DNA of 28,179 bases from Paracoccaceae bacterium (GTDB taxonomy: Bacteria > Pseudomonadota > Alphaproteobacteria > Rhodobacterales > Rhodobacteraceae). The notes beneath the pieces are model-generated. The model did no database searches. It saw only the letters and a program-made list of their open reading frames with translations, and was not told the DNA's origin. Positions within the stretch are counted from its first letter, which is position 1; every line of letters begins with the position of its first letter. Made by a program: the position numbers and the translations under genes. The DNA lies in NCBI GenBank assembly GCA_020852535.1, contig JADZAO010000019.1, forward strand, positions 1-28,179. Direction: 5' to 3'. Shown piece by piece: positions 17,366 through 24,772 of this stretch.

Positions 17366-18724
17366 TCAAGATTTCTTCTTGTACATAGGCGTGTTAGAAT
17401 CGATCGAATACATGACCCATTGTTTCCAATCAAAAATCGAATGGTGCGATTTTGAGGAAGGAGACCGATGCCTCACATCTGCATCACAGTCGTATTCCGG
17501 TTTGAAGAGCTTCGGTGCCATAGGATCATCAATATTGAATATATGCGTCTTATAGTCGTGGCATCCATCGACCACAATCTTCTTGCCAATCTGCATAAGG
17601 AGAATCGATGTATTAGATCGAGCGCCTCCCTTCGATTGTTTGCCAAAACGGCCATCCTTGGCAGTAAAGCCATCACGAGTGAGAAGCTCGCGAGCACGAC
17701 ACTCAGCACTCGGGCAGAAAGCAACCCAAACCGCATCGATTTTTCCTTTATCATAGAGTTTGAGCCAAAATTCCTTTCTAGTCTCCCACTGTTTGACTTC
17801 TTTCTGTGTGGCATCAACAATCGCCGTGAAGAAACGCAAATCTTCGCCGGTCAACCATCTGAAAATCACCTTCCTGTGGTCTTCAGCAACACCCATCCAA
17901 AGAGATTCGTTGGTGCGCGGGTCATTATACTGGTTAATCAGATATTCGGTGATAGCCTGACGAAGGGCCTGATCAGGGACAGACTTGCCAATCCAGTGTC
18001 CTAAAACCGCCTCAATGACATTAATCGAATTTGTTATCTTCCGCTTCCCCGCTTCTGGGTTCAGCCATTTGAAAAGAATATCCAACCATTTTTTCATGTG
18101 GAGTTTGGGACGGATCATATCCACATAAGCAATATGTACATGGTCCATAAGCCCAGTAGCATGGGGGTTCGAAAATCCGTTTGCCTTCAAGCCCTGCCAA
18201 GGCTCGTCCATATTTTCCATGGAAGCAACAATGTCCCGATGCGCTCGACTGGCATCAAAGAGGAATGGATAGGTTTTTTCGATAGCCAACCACTTACTCT
18301 TCAATAGATGACGTTTAGCTGTAATTCTCCTGCCGAGTTCAAGACTGTGATAAGCTTCCGGCTCATAGCTCGAAAAGTAGATTGCCACCATTCCATTCAG
18401 GAAGGTCGGCCGAGTCGTCGCCTTGAGTTCATCGAACGCATGCTCAATGATAGGGGAAACATCATCCCTTGTCCTGAATTTTGAATCAAAAGCCACTTTA
18501 AACGCACGCAACACGAAGGACATCTTCGTGTCCTCCCAACTATTATTTTGCAGGAGTGCAAGCATCTGAGCAATAATAACTTCCTTATCTGCCTCAGGGG
18601 GGTCAGAAACAATATCTGGCCAACGGTTCAATACCCGTTTCTTTGCCGCAATCAGGCGAGTCAGTTTGGGCAGAACCGGAAGTGACAACGGACGAACAGA
18701 GTTCAGAGCAAAATCAAGGTCCAC
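17366..18724 (-). CDS. zorC: Zorya ZorC (EH-signature protein)
   Basis: A 452-residue cytosolic, mostly helical protein with no membrane segment. It sits between zorB and zorD, the place of ZorC in type I Zorya. ZorC proteins carry the EH_Signature domain, and DNA binding together with ZorD has been reported. I identify it by position rather than by a motif I can quote. The GTG at 18724 (VDLDFALNSVRPL) has GGAGG upstream and overlaps the zorB stop by 11 bp; an upstream in-frame start at 18760 lies within zorB. From memory, E. coli ZorC is longer (more than 500 residues), so a C-terminal part may be missing or displaced into the broken reading frames that follow. Confidence 0.8.
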   Translation of the reverse strand: MDLDFALNSVRPLSLPVLPKLTRLIAAKKRVLNRWPDIVSDPPEADKEVIIAQMLALLQNNSWEDTKMSFVLRAFKVAFDSKFRTRDDVSPIIEHAFDELKATTRPTFLNGMVAIYFSSYEPEAYHSLELGRRITAKRHLLKSKWLAIEKTYPFLFDASRAHRDIVASMENMDEPWQGLKANGFSNPHATGLMDHVHIAYVDMIRPKLHMKKWLDILFKWLNPEAGKRKITNSINVIEAVLGHWIGKSVPDQALRQAITEYLINQYNDPRTNESLWMGVAEDHRKVIFRWLTGEDLRFFTAIVDATQKEVKQWETRKEFWLKLYDKGKIDAVWVAFCPSAECRARELLTRDGFTAKDGRFGKQSKGGARSNTSILLMQIGKKIVVDGCHDYKTHIFNIDDPMAPKLFKPEYDCDADVRHRSPSSKSHHSIFDWKQWVMYSIDSNTPMYKKKS

Positions 18725-19556
18725 TTGAAACCGCCTCCTCCACCGCAAGACGCATACCATCTCTAATCTGCTGCTGAATACGTTCTACCTGTTCGCGGTT
18801 GTGAGGCGTGTACATGATAAGACGCAAGTCAATCCTACGATTTTCGGCTTTGCCATCGGGTGTGTCATTCGATGTGATAGGACGCATTTCACCATAGCCA
18901 GAAACGGATATAACAGGCTGCCCACGAATGTTCCGATAACTAAGCAAGTCTTCCTGACTACGCAGCATCGTAAAAAAGGCATCGTTTGCCCTCGCAGTCG
19001 AAAGCTCAATGTTAAACGGATCAGTACCAACATCATCAGTATGCCCCTCAACCTGCACAGCTTCGATGACAATGCCATAGGGATTACACTCTTTGTAGTT
19101 CAGGTCGCGTTCATTCACCGTGTAACAGGAGATGGCCTCTGTGATGAGGTCAGCTAACCTCTCGACGATGATGCGCTTATTAGGCAAAAGTCTTCTTGCG
19201 CCGCTAGCAAAAAGACCCTCGCCCTTGAAACGCAAGGCATCATTTTCGGTACTAATCTCAACAAGTATCTTGTCCTTGAACTCTATTTTGAGGGCTTCTT
19301 CGATGCGACGCAGTATTTCAAGACGTTGGACCTGTGCCATGGCGATGTAGGCTTCGAGCGGTGTTTGCTCGTCCAGCTTGCGCTGAAGCTCCTCATGTAC
19401 CGATTTGGGAACAGTATCTTTGTCAGAAAATCTCACAGCAAAGAAAGCAAGAAGAATCATCAAAATGAAGAGAAATGACACAGTCATATCCGTCATCGGA
19501 ATAAAGACGGACTCCTCTTCTTCCTCTTCCCTGTTGAAACGCCGAAGGTTGCGCAT
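18714..19556 (-). CDS. zorB: Zorya ZorB, MotB/OmpA-like stator protein
   Basis: A 280-residue inner-membrane protein with a short acidic cytoplasmic N-terminus (EEEEEE), one membrane helix (about 25-43) and a periplasmic OmpA-like peptidoglycan-binding domain. That domain shows GHTDD (171-175), NIELSTARA (182-190) and ENRRIDLR (238-245). The aspartate just before the helix (Asp23, in PMTDMTVSF) corresponds to the ion-coupling aspartate of MotB-like proteins. ZorA5-ZorB2 complexes form a proton-driven motor anchored to the cell wall. The ATG overlaps the zorA stop as TAATG, so translation is coupled. A C-terminal helix (about 252-276) follows the OmpA domain. Confidence 0.95.
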   Translation of the reverse strand: MRNLRRFNREEEEEESVFIPMTDMTVSFLFILMILLAFFAVRFSDKDTVPKSVHEELQRKLDEQTPLEAYIAMAQVQRLEILRRIEEALKIEFKDKILVEISTENDALRFKGEGLFASGARRLLPNKRIIVERLADLITEAISCYTVNERDLNYKECNPYGIVIEAVQVEGHTDDVGTDPFNIELSTARANDAFFTMLRSQEDLLSYRNIRGQPVISVSGYGEMRPITSNDTPDGKAENRRIDLRLIMYTPHNREQVERIQQQIRDGMRLAVEEAVSSGP

Positions 19557-21604
19557 TAGCGGACAACCCTTGATTCCGGCATGTATTGTTCAGCTTGCTC
19601 TACAACTTCACGCAGTGTGTCAATGACAGGGTCTAACTCGTCATGCATTTTACGAATGTGATCCTTCATCATCTCCACCGATGAGCTAGTATACTTTCTA
19701 TATTCCTCGAAAATATAGCCAAACTTTTTATCCAATTCGTCGAACTTGTCACCCTGACCCTTCATCCGGTCGATGACTTCCTTAACTCCTTCCAAAGCCG
19801 CTTCGATAGCCCGCTGCTTGCCAAAGAGAATCTCACTTGCACTCTTGAGCGCGGCCTCTGCCGACTGGATGGTGTGCTGAGCACCCTTGATCATGATATC
19901 TGCGGTTTGAGTAATACTGGTCTGGAGCTTACCAACAGCCACATCAATTCTCTCTACCGAAGTACGTATGGGAGCAGTTGCCGAAGTCATCTCTTCAGTG
20001 GCCAAACGGAAGGTATTGGCAGCAACGACGGTCGCATCTGCACCCGTCTTTACTCCCTCTGCTAGGCGGCGGAATTCAGAGCTTCCACTGCCGAGTTCAC
20101 GACTGAAAGCAGCGAGGTTTTCGCCTATGTCATCAAGCGGGCGCAGCAGATCCCCAGAAAGCTTGTCCGCCATCTCACTCGACATGCTTGCGATACGCTG
20201 TGCGGTCTCACCAAAGGAGCCGAGCACCTTCTGACTAGCCTCGGCAATTACACCGCTTGCGGCATCTGCCGTTTTCGCCATATGCCCCTCGACCTGTTGA
20301 GCGCCTGCCTGTGCGGCATTGGAGAGCTCTTCCCTGAAGGTCCCGGCAGCAGCACGCATTTCAGCCGCTGCATCTTTAATTGCTTCAGCTCCACGACCCG
20401 TGTTGTCACGAATGTCTTGCAAGGTTTCCGACATAACAGCAAGCATCTTATCAGCACCCTCACGAAAGACCTCGCCCGTGCGTACAGCGCTCTCTTCAGT
20501 ATTCTTCCTGATGTCGCCCAAAGTTATAGTCAGAGTGGCAATAGAGGTCATGAGCTGCTCATTCATGCTCCCCGAGCTTTGGTCCATACGCGCCGCCAGT
20601 TCACCAATCTTGCGACCTGCAAGCTCAATGCTGCCGCTCGCATTCGCCAAAGCATCACTGACATCAGAAGAGAATTTTTCCGACAGCTTGTCGATCATAC
20701 CGCCAACGCCGTCGGTGCCAACCTTACCTACCCTCTCAATAATGGGACGTATGTTTTCAGCAATCGAGGTGGAAATAGTTTTTGGCAGTTCGTCACGCAA
20801 CGGACGAGCAAGTTCAGCAACCAAGTCCATACCAATAGCACGAAAATGGTCACGCTGTTCCTTGATCTCTTTTAATTGATCTAAGGAAATCTCTTCCAGC
20901 GAAATAAACTTGAGTAGAGATTCCACCCGAGAACAGAGGTCGTGAATGTGACGTTCAAGCTTTCCTAACCAGACCCGCAGAACCACCGTAAAGATGATCG
21001 AGCAGAACAAACCCGTCAGGGACATGATGAATTTGGCTGACGCCGTAGTTAACAGATTATCAAGGCTTACCTGCAAAGTAGCAGGGTCTGCACTCTTCAC
21101 GTTCATAACGCTGAGGGCGGCAACAAGACCGAGGAAGGTCAAGAAAAGCCCAAAGGTCACGAAGAGACCGGGCACGATGCGCCAAGAACCAGCAGCGTAT
21201 CCAAGATTTTCAAGGTTCAGGAAGGTAGAAGGACGAACAGAATTTCGGAAATGACGGACATCGCCTTCGCCGTACAAAACAAGAGTTTCACGGTATTTAG
21301 CCCAAGCCGCAACGATAGGATCGTAGACTGTATCACCTTTCTTTTCTTTAATTTTCATATCGATTTCCGCAATATTTGTGGTGAACGACTGGGGAGTCTC
21401 GTAGTCTTTAATAATGTTAAAAATCCATTTGAGGGTCTTGATCTGACTTCTGACCTTAAAAATATAGGAAAAACTGGCAATCACCAGCCCGACAACTAGA
21501 ACAAGAACAACGAGACCAGGTGTGTATTTTTCAACCAGAAGACCAGCGATCATAAGAACAAATTCTCTCGTCGCGTCGCCGATTCTTATGATGCTTGACC
21601 ACAT
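19556..21604 (-). CDS. zorA: Zorya ZorA, MotA-like motor protein with long coiled-coil tail
   Basis: A 682-residue protein. The first 220 residues form a MotA/ExbB-like core with membrane segments at about 28-50, 143-165 and 190-213. Residues 220-682 form a long soluble helical tail rich in Ala, Glu, Lys and Ser heptads. In type I Zorya five ZorA copies surround two ZorB, and the tail projects deep into the cytoplasm to signal to ZorC/ZorD (established for the E. coli system). The tail is a little shorter than I recall for E. coli (protein about 730 residues). The ATG at 21604 has GAGGA about 9 bases upstream. First gene of the operon; the promoter is presumably in the AT-rich region 21605-22333. 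Confidence 0.95.
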   Translation of the reverse strand: MWSSIIRIGDATREFVLMIAGLLVEKYTPGLVVLVLVVGLVIASFSYIFKVRSQIKTLKWIFNIIKDYETPQSFTTNIAEIDMKIKEKKGDTVYDPIVAAWAKYRETLVLYGEGDVRHFRNSVRPSTFLNLENLGYAAGSWRIVPGLFVTFGLFLTFLGLVAALSVMNVKSADPATLQVSLDNLLTTASAKFIMSLTGLFCSIIFTVVLRVWLGKLERHIHDLCSRVESLLKFISLEEISLDQLKEIKEQRDHFRAIGMDLVAELARPLRDELPKTISTSIAENIRPIIERVGKVGTDGVGGMIDKLSEKFSSDVSDALANASGSIELAGRKIGELAARMDQSSGSMNEQLMTSIATLTITLGDIRKNTEESAVRTGEVFREGADKMLAVMSETLQDIRDNTGRGAEAIKDAAAEMRAAAGTFREELSNAAQAGAQQVEGHMAKTADAASGVIAEASQKVLGSFGETAQRIASMSSEMADKLSGDLLRPLDDIGENLAAFSRELGSGSSEFRRLAEGVKTGADATVVAANTFRLATEEMTSATAPIRTSVERIDVAVGKLQTSITQTADIMIKGAQHTIQSAEAALKSASEILFGKQRAIEAALEGVKEVIDRMKGQGDKFDELDKKFGYIFEEYRKYTSSSVEMMKDHIRKMHDELDPVIDTLREVVEQAEQYMPESRVVR

Positions 21605-22333
21605 TCTTTTTCATCCTCATCACGTCACCACAGAGTGTAAACACCCCGATAGATATCTAATATGCAAACTTTCGCGTCTTCAGCTCAAACATGAGCTATG
21701 CTAAACGCGGATCATAAATCAGCCTATGTAACTGAACGAACAGAAACGCCAAGCCAAGCCCAAAGCGGCCACTCCATCACCGCCCGACCAATGCACATTT
21801 TGCGCCGTCATTTCAATCACTCGAATTATACACTTTCTTTGCCATTACTAAAGGCCAGCATATAATCTAGAATAGTAAATTAAAGAGTCGCATATTCGCG
21901 ATAGAATAACATGGGCTCCCGCAACTCTCCACGGCCCCCCTCAAGCACTTCTATAAAAATATATTTTTAAATATGTGCGCAATTTTCTAAGCACACCAAA
22001 CGATATTAACTTTCAGGACATTCCCTTAAAGAAGCACGAGAAACTACTATGCGGCGAGCGTAGAAATACTTTGTGTTAAGTACTTCTCGTTACTTTTGTC
22101 ACGACCCAGAGGTAAAACCATCATTACAGACAAACAAGTGCTCATGTAATGCCAACCAGCTTACCAAACTCATCGTGAAGACGTCGACTAAAGATTCGTC
22201 CTCTATTGCGTTATCAGACTATAAAATCCAGCAAACTTACAATAAAAGCAGCCAAGCTAGAAGGACGGCTTGACACCCCTAACCAATACGAAAAAATAAC
22301 ACGACTAAAAGCACAGGAACGCCAAGAAAAAGA
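21605..22333. other. 729-bp AT-rich spacer between the TA operon and zorA
   Basis: Nothing convincingly coding. It presumably carries the zor promoter, but no clear -35/-10 pair was found. Two structural features were seen: a 14-bp AT-only palindrome (AAAAATATATTTTT, 21955-21968) and a small inverted repeat AGCTCA-aaca-TGAGCT (21682-21697) about 80 bp before zorA. Short plus-strand open frames here (for example near 22073-22273) lack ribosome sites and homology. Confidence 0.5.
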
Positions 22334-22807
22334 CTAAGCCGCCTTGTCGCAACTTTCCGGCCTACGCTCCTCAATGTCATCTCGGAAATCAAAAATCATC
22401 TGGATCGGAGCTTCACCCTTATTGAAGTCATTATATGCAGCAACATCAATGGACAACTGGACACAATCACCAACTATCTGCTCCCGGCGCTGAATAAATG
22501 CCTTTTGCATATGATCGCGCGGGGCATCCTTCATAATGGCCCAGAAAGTATATTGCACACCAGCCTTCGAGACTCGAACTGCGTGATTGACGCGGTAGCG
22601 TCGACCCTGCTCGTCGGTTGCATACTCTTCGCGAAGGGCAGTCGCCATATCCTCGGCCAGCTTTGCGAATCGGTCTAATTCTGGCAGCTGGATCATGCCT
22701 TGACTGACCCCCCATGCCACCGCCTCTCGCGTAGTAGAAGGAACAAAACCGTTCTGCGCTTCATACTGATGCCAGACTTTTTGCAACTGTTCATTATATC
22801 TTGCCAT
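22334..22807 (-). CDS. conserved-looking hypothetical protein, third gene of the HigBA operon
   Basis: A 157-residue soluble, charged protein starting MARYNEQLQKVWHQYEAQNG and containing the block QGRRYRVNHAVRVS followed by QYTFWAIMKDAPRDHM. No signal peptide, membrane segment or catalytic motif is visible, and I do not recognise the family. The ATG follows an AGGGGG ribosome site and lies 9 bp after the antitoxin gene, so it is almost certainly co-transcribed. It could be a third toxin-antitoxin component, for example a substrate or chaperone of the metallopeptidase antitoxin, but this is inference from position only. Confidence 0.8.
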   Translation of the reverse strand: MARYNEQLQKVWHQYEAQNGFVPSTTREAVAWGVSQGMIQLPELDRFAKLAEDMATALREEYATDEQGRRYRVNHAVRVSKAGVQYTFWAIMKDAPRDHMQKAFIQRREQIVGDCVQLSIDVAAYNDFNKGEAPIQMIFDFRDDIEERRPESCDKAA

Positions 22808-22816
22808 ACCTGCCCC

Positions 22817-23950
22817 CTATAGGCTCACAGAGACGGGATTTCCCCATCCATCCACGACCGCCGCGCTAAAAAGAAAATTGCGTATCTTAGCCTTATGCTT
22901 TGCCAACCAATCATACTTTCCCGATCTCCTTTGAAGCTGCCCAACTACGATACCAGGATGCCTTTGAAGTCTCCGGGCCAAACCAAGAGTATCTTTTTCA
23001 GACATGTAGGGATACTTCCGCACAAAGAAAGACTCGATGTCTTCTTGAGGCGCACAAAATTCAGCTGCAGCCTCGTTAGCCAAAACCTCCTCAGGCGGAA
23101 GGTCTCCGGTAAGAACATCCATATCCATATCAACCATCTGGGGCGACGGGTGGTCTTTTTGACCATCCCTATTAAGTAAGTGCTCTAACTCGTGCCGTAG
23201 AACAAACCAAAAGTTATCAATCCGATCATGACGGCAGGTCATTCCTACTACTGGCGACCCGTCCAACCAAAAGCAAACCCCGTCAATATTTGCCTTCTGA
23301 AGAGTCTCCACTACTAGAAAGCGCACGCCACATTCCGCCAATATACGCGGCACATGACGGACTTCTTCCGGATCAACCATTAAGCGCGGCATACTGGAAA
23401 TCGCTGCGCGCAAAGATGATTCAGAGTATGCTGGTACAATCATTTCACTGGCGATTTGTCGGACACGAAAAAGCCAAGCCCACTGAAGCGGAGTAGTTTC
23501 GGCATAGTCGCTCCCCTTCTTGGCATTGTACGAAAGACACGGCACCTCAGTAAGGCTATTGGTTTGAAATAAACGCATTAACTGCGCCTCAAGCATCGAC
23601 ACATCTTCAGTCACTGCAAACCATCCGCGCTTCACCATTTCCCGGATGGGGTAGGTCGACTGAAGGAAGGCACGACGCTCAATGGCAGGATCAGCGGCAC
23701 GAGCAATGGACAGATCATAGGCCTTTTGAAGGTTCATAAAATACTCTGGCGAAATGTCGAACGCCTTCGAAAAGGCTAACGCCATTTCAGGGCTGATACC
23801 CCGTTTACCCGACTGTATCGGGTTGATTGCCTGTTCAGACACCCCAAGAATATATGCAAGATCGCGCTGCAACCAGCCGCGCGCCTCAAGTTCATCTTTT
23901 ATGAACTCGCCCGGATGTGGAACTTCGGAAAGACTCGATGCAATATTCAC
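22817..23950 (-). CDS. HigA-type antitoxin fused to ImmA/IrrE metallopeptidase
   Basis: A 377-residue two-part protein. Residues 1-75 form a HigA-like XRE helix-turn-helix (HPGEFIKDELEARGW, then VSEQAINPIQSGKRGISPE, ending SPEYFMNLQ). Residues about 100-377 carry an ImmA/IrrE zinc peptidase domain with HELEH (253-257) and a downstream ligand in NEAAAEFCAP (about Glu293). The HTH should repress the operon through the palindrome at 24292-24328 and neutralise HigB. The peptidase may cut a regulator or the antitoxin in response to stress, as in ImmA/ImmR systems (family knowledge; the target here is unknown). The start is GTG at 23950 with GAGGAGG seven bases upstream, overlapping the higB stop. 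Confidence 0.9.
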   Translation of the reverse strand: MNIASSLSEVPHPGEFIKDELEARGWLQRDLAYILGVSEQAINPIQSGKRGISPEMALAFSKAFDISPEYFMNLQKAYDLSIARAADPAIERRAFLQSTYPIREMVKRGWFAVTEDVSMLEAQLMRLFQTNSLTEVPCLSYNAKKGSDYAETTPLQWAWLFRVRQIASEMIVPAYSESSLRAAISSMPRLMVDPEEVRHVPRILAECGVRFLVVETLQKANIDGVCFWLDGSPVVGMTCRHDRIDNFWFVLRHELEHLLNRDGQKDHPSPQMVDMDMDVLTGDLPPEEVLANEAAAEFCAPQEDIESFFVRKYPYMSEKDTLGLARRLQRHPGIVVGQLQRRSGKYDWLAKHKAKIRNFLFSAAVVDGWGNPVSVSL

Positions 23951-23962
23951 TTAATTGCCTCC

Positions 23963-24256
23963 TCAGTGTGGGTCGCCAATGAAGATGACGGTTGCAATTG
24001 CACCCGGACCATTCCCCGCAACCGTGAAGAAAATTCGATACTGATCATTTATACGAATTGATCGTACTTCGCCCCCCCCCTTTCGTATCTTGTAGCCCAG
24101 ACCGCCAATCTTCATGAGATCGCGCTCATACGTTGCCGCCTCTAACTTCAAAAGTGTTTTACGTGCCGCAAGAATAACGGCAACTGGAAGTCCCATTTTA
24201 TGAGCATTGTCGGAGCATATCCGAGCCAAGTCATCATTTTCAAACTCAACTTTCAT
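23963..24256 (-). CDS. RelE/HigB-family toxin
   Basis: A 97-residue protein of the RelE/ParE superfamily, HigB type, expected to be a ribosome-dependent mRNA endonuclease. The C-terminal half has the family pattern EVRSIRINDQYRIFF (63-77) with the basic residues typical of the active site, and it ends VIFIGDPH. The gene precedes its antitoxin, the reversed order typical of higBA. Codons 59-62 are written in a run of nine G (24072-24080), so a one-base slip would remove the active site. The ribosome site is weak (AAAGA), and the predicted transcript start is only a few bases from the ATG. Confidence 0.9.
   Translation of the reverse strand: MKVEFENDDLARICSDNAHKMGLPVAVILAARKTLLKLEAATYERDLMKIGGLGYKIRKGGGEVRSIRINDQYRIFFTVAGNGPGAIATVIFIGDPH
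24072..24080. repeat. C9/G9 homopolymer inside the toxin gene
   Basis: Nine consecutive C on the plus strand, read as G9 on the coding strand, spanning codons 59-62 of the HigB-like toxin (Lys-Gly-Gly-Gly). Tracts of this length are prone to slippage, and any change not divisible by three disrupts the toxin. Confidence 0.95.
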
Positions 24257-24264
24257 GCTGAATC

Positions 24265-24293
24265 TTTATATAGTTCAATTTTAAACTCGTCAA
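24265..24293 (-). promoter_or_regulatory. sigma70-type promoter of the higBA operon
   Basis: On the minus strand TTGACG (24288-24293) is followed after 17 bases by TATAAA (24265-24270), an excellent match to a housekeeping promoter. The -10 ends only 8 bases before the toxin ATG at 24256, so the mRNA would be leaderless or nearly so. Confidence 0.65.
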
Positions 24294-24328
24294 TACATAA
24301 CTTAACGCCATGCGTTAAGTTATGTATT
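24292..24328. promoter_or_regulatory. 37-bp palindromic operator of the toxin-antitoxin operon
   Basis: Two perfect 17-bp arms (AATACATAACTTAACGC and its complement) flank a 3-bp centre, CAT. The palindrome starts on the last two bases of the -35 element and extends upstream. This is the arrangement expected for autorepression by the dimeric HTH antitoxin. It could also form a cruciform, but its position favours an operator. Confidence 0.8.
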
Positions 24329-24750
24329 TTATGCGTGAATAAAGATCATTATGAAGTTAAATTCTCTTATAAACAATAAACACACTAGACACCCTAATTC
24401 TCAGCTTTCTGATAAAAGACAACTCCATCCGGGCCACTACGCGTATCGTGAATGTGTCACAAAATTTCTCAAAGACACCGGGAAAGCTTGTGATCCACAA
24501 CACGATAAACACGTATGCGGCGTCAAAGCCTCACATTTACAAAAATTTGGAATATAATCTTTATTCTACAAGAAGTACAACACCACAAAAGCTAAATCCG
24601 CTCTGGCTGATACGAGTGAGATTTAGACTTGGACCAAAATGAGCCAAGATAGTAAGCTGTAATTTTCCACGTCGATAGAGAGAACTATAAAGCGTCCCCC
24701 CTTTCACATGGGAAGCAACTTTAATTAGTACAGAACCAAATGTGTAGAGG
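24329..24750. other. AT-rich spacer between higBA operator and clpB end
   Basis: No recognisable gene. A plus-strand open frame from 24351 (68 codons, MKLNSLINNKH...) runs divergently from the toxin gene but lacks a good ribosome site and resembles nothing I know. No tRNA, integrase or att-like repeat was found at this island/core boundary. Confidence 0.4.
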
Positions 24751-24772
24751 GTTAGCGCCGTGAGGCGCTAAC
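24751..24772 (-). terminator. hairpin at the clpB stop codon, possible terminator
   Basis: GTTAGCGCC and GGCGCTAAC form a perfect 9-bp stem with a 4-base loop, and the clpB stop codon lies in the stem. No U-tract follows, so it may instead block 3' exonucleases or be a weak terminator. Confidence 0.45.

Noticed and set aside
17044..17433. Minus-strand frame of 129 codons after zorC
   Set aside because: Its first part is a shadow of the zorC end and the remainder has no protein-like character; treated as non-coding.
24351..24557. Plus-strand 68-codon frame divergent from the toxin gene
   Set aside because: No good ribosome site, no recognisable sequence; kept only as a note in the spacer entry.
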